A stretch of 56,689 nucleotides of DNA from Gammaproteobacteria bacterium F7 (lineage in GTDB: Bacteria; Pseudomonadota; Gammaproteobacteria; Pseudomonadales; IMCC2047). Where the stretch lies: the NCBI GenBank assembly GCA_001593685.1, contig LUKI01000008.1, forward strand, positions 1 to 56,689, read 5' to 3'. Below, piece after piece: positions 24,090 to 35,230 of this stretch. Below the pieces are notes generated by a model. It was not told the DNA's origin and did not search any database. It worked only from the letters and a program-made list of their open reading frames with translations. The translations under genes and the position numbers were made by a program. Each line of letters opens with the position of its first letter. The first letter of the stretch is position 1.

Positions 24090-24201
24090 CACTGTATCTT
24101 TTTATATTGAGAGACGATTGCCGAGGCGAGTAACGCAGTAAATGACTAAAAAGCCAGCACCATCGCCTCACCGTTAATGTATATCCGATTATTCAGCTGA
24201 A

Positions 24202-25485
<1,284 letters not shown>

Positions 25486-25513
25486 CTATTCCATTAACCT
25501 TAAATGTGGAAAT

Positions 25514-25891
25514 TTAAAAAATCTGTTTGGCCAGCAATATGCCTGCCATCGTGGCCAGTAAACACACCAGCACGCTACTAAAAATATAGATGAACGCTGC
25601 CATTAGACGCCCTTCCTGCATCAAGCTGACGGTTTCCAGGGAGAAGGTCGAGAAGGTCGTAAAGGCGCCAATAAAGCCCACCATTAACACCGCGTGCCAC
25701 TCAGAGGCCACCTGCAGACGCTGCACAATTACGATATAACCAATGCCAATCAAAAACGAACCAACAACATTGACTGCCAGGGTGCCGTAGGGGAAATTGC
25801 GTTCAAATAGTCGTGATACGAAGCCAACCATCCAATAACGAGACAGTGCACCCAGCGATCCACCCACGGCGATAGCAACAACCTGATTCAC
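25514..25891 (-). CDS. crcB: Fluoride channel CrcB/Fluc
   Basis: 125 residues with four TM helices and the signature GFIGAFTTFSTFSLE, the Thr-Phe-rich pore motif, plus NVVGSFLIG with the conserved Asn. It is a dual-topology dimeric fluoride exporter. 12 bp behind rarA and 31 bp before serS. No fluoride riboswitch is visible in these short gaps. Confidence 0.94.
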   Translation of the reverse strand: MNQVVAIAVGGSLGALSRYWMVGFVSRLFERNFPYGTLAVNVVGSFLIGIGYIVIVQRLQVASEWHAVLMVGFIGAFTTFSTFSLETVSLMQEGRLMAAFIYIFSSVLVCLLATMAGILLAKQIF

Positions 25892-25903
25892 ACCAGAATC
25901 TCT

Positions 25904-27238
25904 TTATTTGTAACGCTTCTGATCACTGCTTTTGTCCAGCTCACGCAGGTAGTCCAGTTTCTGCTTTATTTTGCTTTCGAGCCCGCGTTCTACAGGGAAA
26001 TAATACTGCTCATTATGCAGCTCTTCGGGCATGTAATTTTCGCCCGCCGCATAGCCGTTTGGTTCGTTGTGAGCATACCGATATTCCATGCCATAATCCA
26101 TGTCTTTCATCAGCTGCGTCGGGGCATTGCGCAGGTGATTAGGCACCTCATAACTAAGGCCGCTTTTAACTTCGGCTTTGACTAAATTATAGGCTTGATA
26201 CACCGCATTACTCTTGGCGGCACTCGCCAGATAAACCACCGCCTGGGCAATCGCCAACTCGCCCTCAGGACTACCTAAGCGCTCAAAGGTCTGCCAGGCA
26301 CTCAACGCAATATCCAGCGCCCGCGGGTCAGCGTTGCCAATATCTTCGCTGGCCATACGCAACACACGGCGGGCGATATAAATCGGATCACAGCCACCAT
26401 CCAGCATACGCATGCACCAATACAGGGCGGCATCGGGAGAGCTGCCCCGAACCGCTTTATGAAGTGCAGAAATTTGTTCATAAAAGACATCGCCGCCCTT
26501 ATCAAAACGGCGGGTACTTTCCTGCAAAACTTCCTGCAGCGTCGCATCGGTAATAGTCGTTTGGTCGCCCTGCTGCTCGCCCAAATCAACCGCAATTTCC
26601 AACAGGTTCAACGAGCGCCGGGCATCGCCATCAGCTGCCCTGGCGATGTTTGCTAACATCTCGTCAGCGATTTGAATATGCCGTTTGCCATAGCCCTTTT
26701 CCGGCTCTGTCAGCGCACGCTTCAACAGACCCACAATGCTGTCTTCATCCAATGATCGCAGCACATAAACTCGCACTCTCGATAACAGCGCATTATTTAA
26801 TTCAAAGGAAGGGTTTTCGGTGGTGGCACCAATAAAGATGACCGTGCCATCTTCGACGTAGGGTAAAAAGGCATCCTGTTGTGCCTTGTTGAAGCGGTGC
26901 ACCTCATCGACAAACAACAGGGTTTTACGATTAGACTGTGCCTGCGCCATCTTGGCTCGATCAACAGCAGCACGAATATCTTTCACACCCGCCATCACCG
27001 CCGACAATACTTCAAAGTTGGCATCACAAAGCTCGGCGATCATCCTCGCCAAGGTGGTTTTACCAACACCGGGGGGACCCCACAGCACCATTGAGTGAGG
27101 CATGCCCTCCTCCAGTGCCGTACGCAGAGCTTTGCCAGGCGCAAGAATATGATCCTGACCAAGATAATCAGATAGGTTGCGCGGCCGCATACGTGCGGCA
27201 AGCGGCTCAAAACTGGGAGAGGAAAATAGGTCTGCCAT
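25904..27238 (-). CDS. rarA: Replication-associated recombination protein A (MgsA/RarA ATPase)
   Basis: 444 residues from the ATG at 27238, where the family begins MADLFSSPSFEPLAARMRP; an upstream ATG at 27265 adds nine unrelated residues. The AAA+ motifs are present: Walker A WGPPGVGKTTLARMIAE, Walker B TLLFVDEVHRFNKAQQDAF and sensor FIGATTENPSF. The C-terminal tetramerisation domain includes EVPNHLRNAPTQLMK. It acts at stalled replication forks. Order ftsK-lolA-rarA is conserved across gammaproteobacteria. Confidence 0.95.
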   Translation of the reverse strand: MADLFSSPSFEPLAARMRPRNLSDYLGQDHILAPGKALRTALEEGMPHSMVLWGPPGVGKTTLARMIAELCDANFEVLSAVMAGVKDIRAAVDRAKMAQAQSNRKTLLFVDEVHRFNKAQQDAFLPYVEDGTVIFIGATTENPSFELNNALLSRVRVYVLRSLDEDSIVGLLKRALTEPEKGYGKRHIQIADEMLANIARAADGDARRSLNLLEIAVDLGEQQGDQTTITDATLQEVLQESTRRFDKGGDVFYEQISALHKAVRGSSPDAALYWCMRMLDGGCDPIYIARRVLRMASEDIGNADPRALDIALSAWQTFERLGSPEGELAIAQAVVYLASAAKSNAVYQAYNLVKAEVKSGLSYEVPNHLRNAPTQLMKDMDYGMEYRYAHNEPNGYAAGENYMPEELHNEQYYFPVERGLESKIKQKLDYLRELDKSSDQKRYK

Positions 27239-27347
27239 AGCAATCGCTGTCGGTAAAACATCCAAACATTCGCGTCAATTACGCAAGATGCGGATCATAC
27301 CAGACCGGAGCGGCCCACTCTAACTTTTAGCGTCCCTTATTGCTGCG

Positions 27348-27989
27348 TTATTGCGCGATCACATCGACACCCGCCGGTGGTGTAAACTGAAACAGCGCAT
27401 CATCAGGAGCCCCATTAACACTCACATTGCGGAACTCCAAACTGGAGCGGTTGCCCAGCGAGTCGAGAATATGCATCTGCGTCAAGGTATCGAACGCAAA
27501 GGTCAGGCGTAGTTCTTCAAACAAGCTGTCAGGCTGTTTAGGCAGCAGCCGGAATTGCCAGCTTTCATCTTTTAACTGTACCGCGCTGATCGCGTAGCTA
27601 TCCGTCAGTCCATCAATTTCACCACTGAACAGCAGCGCCGGTGTGTCACTTAAGCGCTGTCCCACCGCCTGTACCGTCACCTGCTCCAGATCCGGGTCGT
27701 AGGACCATAACTGCTCACCATCAGCGACAAGCGTCTGCTCAAAGGGAGCAAAGGTTTGCCAATAAAACAAACCAGGTCGTTTGACCGCCATTTCACCCTG
27801 GGTACTTTGCTGTAAAACACCGTTGGTATTCAGGACATTTTGGATAAAGTCAGCTTGAAATGACTGCATGTTTTTGAGTAAGTCATGTAAACGCTGTGAA
27901 GCATCCACGTCGGCATTAGCCTTGCCAACAAAGGCCAACATCAGTAACGACAGGCAAAAAACAACTTTAATTTTCAATACATTACGCAT
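27348..27989 (-). CDS. lolA: Outer-membrane lipoprotein carrier protein LolA
   Basis: 213 residues with a signal peptide (cleavage after KANA) and the LolA barrel: LLKNMQSFQADFIQ, then QGEMAVKRPGLFYWQTFAPFEQTLVADGEQLWSYDPDLEQVTVQ. It ferries lipoproteins across the periplasm from LolCDE to LolB. Lies between ftsK and rarA. Confidence 0.95.
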   Translation of the reverse strand: MRNVLKIKVVFCLSLLMLAFVGKANADVDASQRLHDLLKNMQSFQADFIQNVLNTNGVLQQSTQGEMAVKRPGLFYWQTFAPFEQTLVADGEQLWSYDPDLEQVTVQAVGQRLSDTPALLFSGEIDGLTDSYAISAVQLKDESWQFRLLPKQPDSLFEELRLTFAFDTLTQMHILDSLGNRSSLEFRNVSVNGAPDDALFQFTPPAGVDVIAQ

Positions 27990-28054
27990 ATATCATCACT
28001 TATACAGTTAATCTTTTAGGGGTTTTCATCACCCCATGAGCACAGACAAGATGA

Positions 28055-28088
28055 AATAAAAAAACTGACGAGACGATATCAGTCTCGA
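28055..28088 (-). terminator. Terminator at the end of ftsK
   Basis: On the minus strand CGAGAC/GTCTCG with a 7-nt loop is followed after 4 nt by seven T residues. The stem overlaps the ftsK stop codon (28079-28081). Confidence 0.6.
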
Positions 28089-30454
28089 ACCGGAGGCGGA
28101 GCGATAACCTCCCGACTGCCATTGCTGCTCATTTCCGTTACCACGCCTGCGGCTTCCATAGATTCAATCATTCGGGCTGCGCGGTTATAGCCAATTTTCA
28201 ATTTACGTTGCACCGCCGAAATTGACGCTCTACGGCTTTCTGTCACAAACTGAACCGCCAAATCGTACAACTCATCCTGCTCATCCCCGCCGCCCTCTTC
28301 TGAGCCGCTATAGCCCGGCATCATCGCCGCTTCGGAGGGCCCTTCAAGTACCTCATCAATATATTCAGGCTCGCCGCGCTTCACCCAGTCATTGACCACT
28401 CGGTGTACTTCTTCGTCGGCGACAAAGGCACCATGCACACGCACCGGAACACCCGCACCAGGTGGCAAGTACAGCATGTCACCATGCCCCAGCAGCTGCT
28501 CAGCGCCGCCCTGATCAAGAATGGTGCGCGAATCAATTTTTGACGATACCTGGAAGCCTATACGCGTTGGCACGTTAGCCTTAATCAAACCTGTAATCAC
28601 ATCCACCGAGGGACGCTGCGTGGCCAAAATCAGGTGGATACCTGCTGCTCGCGCCTTCTGAGCAATACGCGCAATCAGCTCTTCCACTTTCTTACCGACA
28701 ATCATCATCATGTCAGCAAATTCATCCACCACCACCACGATGTAGGGCAATACGGTTAATTCAGGAGCCGTTTCTTCCAGCGCTTCTTCAGCCTTCCACA
28801 ACGGATCCAGCAGAGGCTCACCGGCTTTAATGGCGTCCTTCACCTTGCGGTTATAACCGCTGACATTACGCACGCCCATAGCCGCCATCAGGCGGTAACG
28901 GCGCTCCATCTCGGCTACGCACCAACGCAAGCCATTGGCGGCATCCTTCATGTCGGTAATCACGGGGGCCAGCAGGTGAGGAATGCCATCGTAGACTGAC
29001 AGCTCAAGCATTTTCGGATCAATCATGATCAGGCGCACTTCTTCCGGCGTAGCGCGGAACAACAGGCTCAACAGCATGGCGTTGACACCCACCGATTTAC
29101 CAGAACCCGTGGTACCCGCTACCAGCAGGTGTGGCATTTTGGCGAGATCCGCCACTACCGGTGTACCACCGATATCATGTCCTAACGCCAGGCACAGCGG
29201 CGAATTAGACTCGTCATATTCCTTACTGGATAACACTTCACTGAGGCGCACGATTTCTCGATCTTCATTGGGTATTTCAATGCCCACCACCGATTTACCG
29301 GGAATCACCTCAACAACACGCACACTGATGACCGCCAACGAGCGCGCCAAGTCCTTCACCAGATTGGTAATGCGACTGACCTTAACACCCGCCGCCGGCT
29401 GAATTTCAAAACGCGTGATCACGGGCCCTGGCTGTACAGCCACCACTTCCGCGGTGATACCGAAGTCTTTAAGCTTCATCTCCAGCATGCGGGACATCGC
29501 TTCCAAGGTTTCAGGGGAATAACCAAAATCAGCGTTTTTCTCAGCCTTATCAAGCAACGCAATGGCAGGTAACTCACCTTCAACCTCACCCTCAAAGAGC
29601 GCCACCTGCCGCTCCTTTTCAACACGTTTACTGGTCTCTTTGGGCTTTGGAATAGCTTTTATTTTTGGTGGCTCGCGATGTACGTCCTTTTTAATTTCTA
29701 CTTCAAAGGCACGCTTTCTAACTTCCTGTACTTGTTCTGACGCTTTCTTTTCTTCCTGACGCTGCTGACGGCGTCGATAAAGACTCAGCACAGCAGCGAT
29801 CAGCCAAAGCACCCCGGCTCCCAATCGATCCATTAAGCGCAACCAGGACATGCCCGTAAAAACAGTCATCCCGGTAAGAAAAAGTGCCAGTAGAATTAAC
29901 GTGCTGCCTATTGGGTTAAAGGCCGAAAGAAAAATATCGGAAACAACCTGCCCAAGAATGCCCCCAGCCGTTTCACGCAGTACCCCCACATAGCCGTTAA
30001 AGTGCTGCGTAGCCAATGCCGTGCCCGCCACCAATACGGAAATAAAACCCCCGGTATGCAACGAAAAAAGCGGCCAGCTAAACAACTGGCTTCGGCTACG
30101 ATCACGAATAATTAACCAGGCTCGGTAGGCCAGCATGACAGGAAAAAGATAGGCTAAATAACCCAACAAAGATAACAGTACATCAGCAAACCAGGCGCCC
30201 GCACGACCACCGGCATTTGTCACCTGTGATGCATCGGCGCCAGTAAACGTCCAGCCGGGATCCATCGGGTCATAACTGAACAAGGCTAACAGCAGATAAC
30301 CGCATAGTGCTAACAGACCAATCAGCGCACCTTCCTTCAGGCCATGGGCCAAATGATTGGAAAAATGCGCAGCTTTCTGCTGCTTAGTGTCATCCTCCGG
30401 TGCTTTTTTAGAAGCCTTTTTTTTATCGGCCCTATCCTTACTTTTTTCCGTCAA
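28079..30454 (-). CDS. ftsK: DNA translocase FtsK
   Basis: 791 residues. The N-terminal domain has four TM helices (about 35-200), then a lysine/glutamate-rich linker shorter than in E. coli, the RecA-like motor (Walker [20 protein letters not shown], Walker [29 protein letters not shown]) and the C-terminal gamma winged helix ([28 protein letters not shown]) that reads KOPS. It segregates chromosome termini at the septum and activates XerCD at dif. The start is a TTG two codons after an in-frame stop; no ATG lies nearby in frame. Confidence 0.96.
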   Translation of the reverse strand: MTEKSKDRADKKKASKKAPEDDTKQQKAAHFSNHLAHGLKEGALIGLLALCGYLLLALFSYDPMDPGWTFTGADASQVTNAGGRAGAWFADVLLSLLGYLAYLFPVMLAYRAWLIIRDRSRSQLFSWPLFSLHTGGFISVLVAGTALATQHFNGYVGVLRETAGGILGQVVSDIFLSAFNPIGSTLILLALFLTGMTVFTGMSWLRLMDRLGAGVLWLIAAVLSLYRRRQQRQEEKKASEQVQEVRKRAFEVEIKKDVHREPPKIKAIPKPKETSKRVEKERQVALFEGEVEGELPAIALLDKAEKNADFGYSPETLEAMSRMLEMKLKDFGITAEVVAVQPGPVITRFEIQPAAGVKVSRITNLVKDLARSLAVISVRVVEVIPGKSVVGIEIPNEDREIVRLSEVLSSKEYDESNSPLCLALGHDIGGTPVVADLAKMPHLLVAGTTGSGKSVGVNAMLLSLLFRATPEEVRLIMIDPKMLELSVYDGIPHLLAPVITDMKDAANGLRWCVAEMERRYRLMAAMGVRNVSGYNRKVKDAIKAGEPLLDPLWKAEEALEETAPELTVLPYIVVVVDEFADMMMIVGKKVEELIARIAQKARAAGIHLILATQRPSVDVITGLIKANVPTRIGFQVSSKIDSRTILDQGGAEQLLGHGDMLYLPPGAGVPVRVHGAFVADEEVHRVVNDWVKRGEPEYIDEVLEGPSEAAMMPGYSGSEEGGGDEQDELYDLAVQFVTESRRASISAVQRKLKIGYNRAARMIESMEAAGVVTEMSSNGSREVIAPPPVRD

Positions 30455-30835
30455 TGTTTACATCAGCCTGTGGTTTAAATTAGCAATAAGGGCATTGGTA
30501 TCCGCCTCAAGTGCTGCAAAGTGTAATGCATCGCCACTTATTTCGCATCGCATTTCTGAGCACCAGAAATACGTGTAGTTCCCTTTAATTACGGGCCTTG
30601 GCGACAAACTTACGCTTTTTTATATAGCTAAATATCATGTTAAAGCCTGCCTTAATGAAAAAGTATATTAAAGGAAATTTTAGTATTTAATTCAAAATAT
30701 TACAGTCAAACTCTAAAGCATATTGTTAAGTTAATAACACTTTAAAATCAAGCCATTAGCCAAGCTATGCCATAATCAGGGAGAAATAAAAAATAAAGAA
30801 GACCTGCCCGCGTTTTCGACAGGGGGAGGATTAAA
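30455..30835. other. AT-rich intergenic region between ftsK and a secreted-protein gene
   Basis: These 381 bp separate two divergent genes. They are noticeably AT-rich and hold a strong GGGGGAGGA ribosome site just before the GTG at 30836. A weak CATAAT-type -10 near 30772 is the best promoter candidate for that gene. I see no RNA gene, repeat or terminator. Confidence 0.5.
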
Positions 30836-31324
30836 GTGCACAGAAAAAATAAAGCAATAAACAGCCTGAAACAGGCTATATTGATCAACGCCAGCCTAAG
30901 CCTGTTTCTGTCAGCAACCACCTCTTCGGCCGACCCTTTTTACACGCCAACGACACTGAATTTATCCTTACCCAGCCATTACACCGCACCACCACCGCAG
31001 GGCATGCAACATGACCTCAATGTCTCCAGCAATATCCACCACGGCGCATTAGGCAATTTAACTCTAAGTAAAAAACGTAAATTACCACTTGGGTTAAAAC
31101 GTATAAAAGTCGACAAAACCATGAAGGTGCGAGGCTGGACTATTAAGGAAAACATCCACGTTGGTCACACCCGTGTCGGCAAAGAATGGGGCATTGGTAT
31201 GATGATGACGAGCGGAAATTTCGCTTACGGCTTAAATAACAAGGGCGTGGGCATGACCTATAAAACGGAAAATTCCCGTTACCGGATTAACATGCAGGAA
31301 GTGTCCATGAAGATTGATTTTTAG
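30836..31324 (+). CDS. Hypothetical secreted basic protein
   Basis: 162 residues from a GTG with a strong GGAGGA site. A signal peptide (AILINASLSLFLSATTSSADP) is followed by a basic mature protein with a LSKKRKLPLGLKRIKVDKTMKVRG stretch and alternating beta-like segments near the end (GIGMMMTSGNFAYGLNNKGVG). No family recognised. Exported to periplasm or outer membrane by inference. It converges with dinG. Confidence 0.7.
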   Translation: MHRKNKAINSLKQAILINASLSLFLSATTSSADPFYTPTTLNLSLPSHYTAPPPQGMQHDLNVSSNIHHGALGNLTLSKKRKLPLGLKRIKVDKTMKVRGWTIKENIHVGHTRVGKEWGIGMMMTSGNFAYGLNNKGVGMTYKTENSRYRINMQEVSMKIDF

Positions 31325-31344
31325 CACGCCACCAAAGTGGGAGA

Positions 31345-33471
31345 TCAACCTTCACCAAAAACCCGTTTAAAGTCGGGAAGAGAATCCAGCATCGGCTTGC
31401 CATAACGTTTCGTCAAAATTCGATTATCCAACAGCGTGATACGGCCGCTATCCTTTTCTGTTCTCAATAAACGTCCACAGGCCTGCTTTAATTTGATTGA
31501 CGCATCGGGCACGCTGATCTCCCAAAACGGATCCTTGCCCTGCTCCTTGAGCCACTCGGTGAGCGTCGCTTCAACGGGGTCATCTGGCACAGCAAAGGGT
31601 AACTTGGCAATGATCACATGCTTGACATAATCGCCCGGCAAATCCACGCCTTCGGTCAAACTGCCCAAACCAAAAATGACACTGCCCTGCCCCTCATCAA
31701 TGTGTTTACGGTGACGGCGTACCAACTCCTGTTTGGAATAATCATCCTGCAATAAAACTAATGGTTTAATCGACTCATCCAGGTCCCGGTAAACCGCCAG
31801 CATTTGGTAACGAGCGGTAAAAATGACCAGTGTCGCAGACTGCGGGTCAATCAGAGCATTAAGCTGATCGATGAGGGATTGTTCAAATGCTTTGCCATTA
31901 CGCGGATCAAGCGCCGTTTTTGGCACCTCAAAGGTGGCGCACTGCTGATAATCAAAGGGACTCGGCACAACATGATAGTTCGTGGCCTCCGGCAACCCCA
32001 TACGAGTAGCAGCACGACCAAAATTATTCAGCGCCGACAGGGTGGCCGAGGTCAAAATGGCTGCAAAGCATTCTGACCACAGCATGCTTTGCAGAATCTG
32101 TGACGCCATCACCGGACTACTGCACAGCTCAATATCATTATTATCCTGTTCAATGCGGCTCATCCAGCGAGCCGTGGGCATCTCTCCAGCTTCATCGGGC
32201 GTAGCGTAACTTTGCCATAGGTGCATGGCTGACTCGCTGCGATTCAGTGGAATCGACAGCCGCATGTAGTTTTGTTCAGCAACCTGGCGCAGATCGCTAC
32301 CCTCTTCCTTGGCCTTATCAAGCAGCATATCGCCGACCAAATTCAGCGTATGGTTGAGTTTGGAAAACATCAACGTCAGGTTCTTGGCAATAATACGCAG
32401 GTCCGGCGGCACCTCGCCACGACTGAACCGCACGGTGCGCTCGTCACTATCGGCGACTTTCGCCTTCCAAAGGCCTTCGATGATTTCATCAACAAAGGCA
32501 AAATTGTCTTCCATCTGCTTAAGAATCGGCGGTAATTTTTCAGTTTGCTCACCCAATACCGCGTCATAACCCACTTCGCTGGCAATCTGAGTCAGCAGTT
32601 TGGGGACCTGCTTGAGCCATTGCTTGGCTGCAGAGAGACGAAACTGGCCACTAAAATGATTAAGCGCCTTGTCGGGCAAATGATGAGCTTCATCAAACAC
32701 GTAGATGGTGTCTTCGGGTTTGGGTAACAGCGCACCACCACCCAGAGCCAAGTCTGCCAGCACCAAATCATGGTTAGCAACCACCACATCAGCATCACTA
32801 ATCTGCTGCCGGGCCTGAAAATAGCTACAATCTGCAAAATGCGAACAACGTCGGTTGGTGCACTGGCTGTGGTCAGTGGTCACTCGCTGCCATTGCTGAT
32901 AAGGAATGACATCGGACCAGTTATCGCGGTCGCCATCCCATTCCCCCTCTTCAAACTGGTTATGCATATCCTCAAAAAGCGATACCGTTTCCTCATCCAG
33001 CCGCAGCGCCAGCTCATCTTCAAACAGTGCCTGCCCCGGCGCCATTTCAGCATGATTCGCCAGAGCCGTTTCCAATTTAGACATACACAGATAGCGGCCA
33101 CGCCCTTTGGCAATGGCATAGCTGAACGGCAAACCACTGTGCTTTAATAGATCCGGCAAGTCCTTTTGAATCAACTGCTCCTGCAGCATGATCGTCGCGG
33201 TAGAGACCACAAGTTTCTTGTTTTTTTCGAGCGCCATGGGCAACGATGCCATCATGTAGGCAACCGTTTTACCGGTACCCGTGCCCGCTTCAACCACACA
33301 GATATGCGACTCGCCAAGTCGCAAACCTTTAGCATCGGTCAGAATACCGCCCAAGGTTTTAGCGATTTCGGCGATCATCAGGCGCTGACCATAACGCGGC
33401 CGGTAGCCCTGATTTTTGATCAGGGTTTTGTAAGCCGACTGAATCGCCGACTTTTGTTTATCGCTGAGCAT
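31345..33471 (-). CDS. dinG: ATP-dependent DNA helicase DinG
   Basis: 708 residues, an XPD-like SF2 helicase. Walker A VVEAGTGTGKTVAYMMA; four cysteines for a 4Fe-4S cluster (one in GRYLCMSKLE, three in CTNRRCSHFADC); DEAH box VFDEAHHLP; and motif VI QACGRLLRTEKD. It resolves R-loops, D-loops and G-quadruplexes. 12 bp downstream of the lipoprotein gene on the same strand, probably one transcript. Confidence 0.95.
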   Translation of the reverse strand: MLSDKQKSAIQSAYKTLIKNQGYRPRYGQRLMIAEIAKTLGGILTDAKGLRLGESHICVVEAGTGTGKTVAYMMASLPMALEKNKKLVVSTATIMLQEQLIQKDLPDLLKHSGLPFSYAIAKGRGRYLCMSKLETALANHAEMAPGQALFEDELALRLDEETVSLFEDMHNQFEEGEWDGDRDNWSDVIPYQQWQRVTTDHSQCTNRRCSHFADCSYFQARQQISDADVVVANHDLVLADLALGGGALLPKPEDTIYVFDEAHHLPDKALNHFSGQFRLSAAKQWLKQVPKLLTQIASEVGYDAVLGEQTEKLPPILKQMEDNFAFVDEIIEGLWKAKVADSDERTVRFSRGEVPPDLRIIAKNLTLMFSKLNHTLNLVGDMLLDKAKEEGSDLRQVAEQNYMRLSIPLNRSESAMHLWQSYATPDEAGEMPTARWMSRIEQDNNDIELCSSPVMASQILQSMLWSECFAAILTSATLSALNNFGRAATRMGLPEATNYHVVPSPFDYQQCATFEVPKTALDPRNGKAFEQSLIDQLNALIDPQSATLVIFTARYQMLAVYRDLDESIKPLVLLQDDYSKQELVRRHRKHIDEGQGSVIFGLGSLTEGVDLPGDYVKHVIIAKLPFAVPDDPVEATLTEWLKEQGKDPFWEISVPDASIKLKQACGRLLRTEKDSGRITLLDNRILTKRYGKPMLDSLPDFKRVFGEG

Positions 33472-33483
33472 TAAGAAACCTTG

Positions 33484-34212
33484 TTAAACAGGCAGGAACA
33501 TCGCCTGCGCGATGCTATGGAAAATTTTATTAATCGTGCGGTTTGAGCGTCCGGCAATAATGGCCGACATCATATCCTGATTGGCGATCATTTTGCCGAA
33601 CAATCGTTCAAAACTCAGGTTAATCGTGCCATTAGTACTATTGCTCAACAACAGCAGCTGGCCTGACGAGTCACGCTTATGAGCCAGTCGCCAGGCGACA
33701 ATTTCAATATTGCGTGCGCTATTATAGAGCTTCTGCGGATCCAGCTTATCAAGCAGGAACATCTCCTGCTTTTCACTGTAGGCCTTATACAGCATGCCAC
33801 GCAAACCAACGCCCAGAGCAAAGACCCGGTCACCCTGGTATTGCTCATCAAAGGCCAACAGCATGGCGTCAATACTGCCTTTTCCGCCCAGCTCCCAATA
33901 ATGCAGAGCCGCAGGGAAGTCAGCCATCTGCTGAATACGTTTACCCACCGTCTGACCGGGAGCTTTGGCGAGTTCACGCGGGTTACGCTTGTAAAGCTTG
34001 ACGACCAATCGGTCAACCAGCGTATTAATCCGGCGAATATGCATGTCCGCCACCAGGTCAGTGTCGGATTTAACCACGTTCTTGAGCTGATAACTATTTG
34101 AACTGCACGCAGAAAACAGCATCAAACACACAGCTATCAAGATTAATCGACAACCAACACCAGGCTTTGAATAACCTAAAAAGCCCGTTTTGGTTTTATT
34201 GTCTATTTGCAT
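33484..34212 (-). CDS. Hypothetical lipoprotein
   Basis: 242 residues from the ATG at 34212, which has AAGG at a good distance; an ATG six bases upstream is possible. The lipobox LMLFSAC places a lipidated cysteine after a 35-residue signal. The mature part is mostly helical and has no motif I can name (LYKRNPRELAKAPGQTVGKR; GKMIANQDMMSAIIAGRSN). It resembles uncharacterised lipoproteins conserved near dinG in marine gammaproteobacteria. It is divergent from the DUF4126 gene. Confidence 0.75.
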   Translation of the reverse strand: MQIDNKTKTGFLGYSKPGVGCRLILIAVCLMLFSACSSNSYQLKNVVKSDTDLVADMHIRRINTLVDRLVVKLYKRNPRELAKAPGQTVGKRIQQMADFPAALHYWELGGKGSIDAMLLAFDEQYQGDRVFALGVGLRGMLYKAYSEKQEMFLLDKLDPQKLYNSARNIEIVAWRLAHKRDSSGQLLLLSNSTNGTINLSFERLFGKMIANQDMMSAIIAGRSNRTINKIFHSIAQAMFLPV

Positions 34213-34263
34213 TAGCATAGCCTTAGCCGCTCATTTTAACGGCATCATATAGGACAGTACCGC

Positions 34264-34941
34264 ATGGAACAACTTGATCAAATTGTCGCTCTGATTGCCC
34301 TCACCATGGGAGTCGGTTGGGCCAGCGGCATCAACCTCTACGCCACCCTTGCCACGCTCGGCATTCTTGGTATGACTGGCAACATGGTTCTGCCTGAAGA
34401 ACTGAATGTGCTGACTAACCCTATGGTCATCGCCGCTGCTGGCTTGATGTATATGGTGGAATTTACCGCCGATAAAATACCCGGCGTGGATAGCATCTGG
34501 GATAGTATTCACACCTTTATTCGTATCCCCGCCGGTGCCGTGCTGGCAGCTGGCATGGTCGGCGATGCCGGTGCTGGTGTTGAGCTAGCAGCGGCAATCG
34601 TGGGGGGCGGCATGGCCACCACCACCCATGTCACAAAAACGGGCAGCCGTATGCTCATAAACACCTCCCCGGAGCCCATGAGCAATTGGGCCGCCTCCAT
34701 CACCGAAGATATCGTGGTTATTCTAGGGCTATGGACGGCGGTGCAAAACCCCTGGTTATTCCTGCTGTTGCTAGTGCTTTTTATTCTATTGTTAGTATGG
34801 CTGCTGCCAAAAATCTGGCGTGGTCTAAAAAAAGCGGGCCGCGGCCTCAAAAGCTTATTTATTAACCCCAGACAACAACCGGCAGCCGGAACAACCCACT
34901 CAGAGCCGCCACCAATCGATTTACCGCGACTGGACCGCTAA
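34264..34941 (+). CDS. DUF4126-family membrane protein
   Basis: 225 residues with five or six TM segments. The pattern GVGWASGINLYATLATLGILG at the N-terminus and VEFTADKIPGVDSIWDSIHTFIRIPAGA is the DUF4126 signature. The C-terminus is a basic, proline-rich tail. Function unknown. Confidence 0.85.
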   Translation: MEQLDQIVALIALTMGVGWASGINLYATLATLGILGMTGNMVLPEELNVLTNPMVIAAAGLMYMVEFTADKIPGVDSIWDSIHTFIRIPAGAVLAAGMVGDAGAGVELAAAIVGGGMATTTHVTKTGSRMLINTSPEPMSNWAASITEDIVVILGLWTAVQNPWLFLLLLVLFILLLVWLLPKIWRGLKKAGRGLKSLFINPRQQPAAGTTHSEPPPIDLPRLDR

Positions 34942-34960
34942 TTCCCTCCACAAAACTCAC

Positions 34961-34999
34961 CCCGGCTTAGCTCTCCCGCCTCAAAAGGCCTAAGCCGGG
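34961..34999. repeat. 10-bp inverted repeat after the DUF4126 gene
   Basis: CCCGGCTTAG (34961-34970) and CTAAGCCGGG (34990-34999) form a perfect stem with a 19-nt loop, 20 bp past the stop. No T-run follows on either strand, so it is at best a weak terminator. Confidence 0.6.
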
Positions 35000-35126
35000 C
35001 GGCACAGCAACCTGTCATCTAGCCAACCTATTAATTGCTCATCAACTAAACCATTGGCGAATATCCCTCGTACAAATACGGATAGCAGCACCACACGGTT
35101 GATCTAGAATAGCGATCTGCATCACC

Positions 35127-35160
35127 GAACCTGTTTGGCTAGCAGCCTCTTGGCAGGTTC
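35127..35160 (+). promoter_or_regulatory. Hairpin in the leader of the aminotransferase gene
   Basis: GAACCTG (35127-35133) and CAGGTTC (35154-35160) form a perfect 7-bp stem with a 20-nt loop, 70 bp before the start codon. It matches no riboswitch class that I can recognise. The rest of the 289-bp gap 34942-35230 shows nothing else. Confidence 0.35.
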
Positions 35161-35230
35161 ACTATCCGGCTATTAACAACCGAATCCCTTTGATCTTTTA
35201 TTGATAGATGTATTTTTGGAGTAACAACCT

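Noticed and set aside
35127-35160. Glycine or other known riboswitch
   Set aside because: None of the conserved core sequences of known classes could be found; only a simple hairpin is visible.
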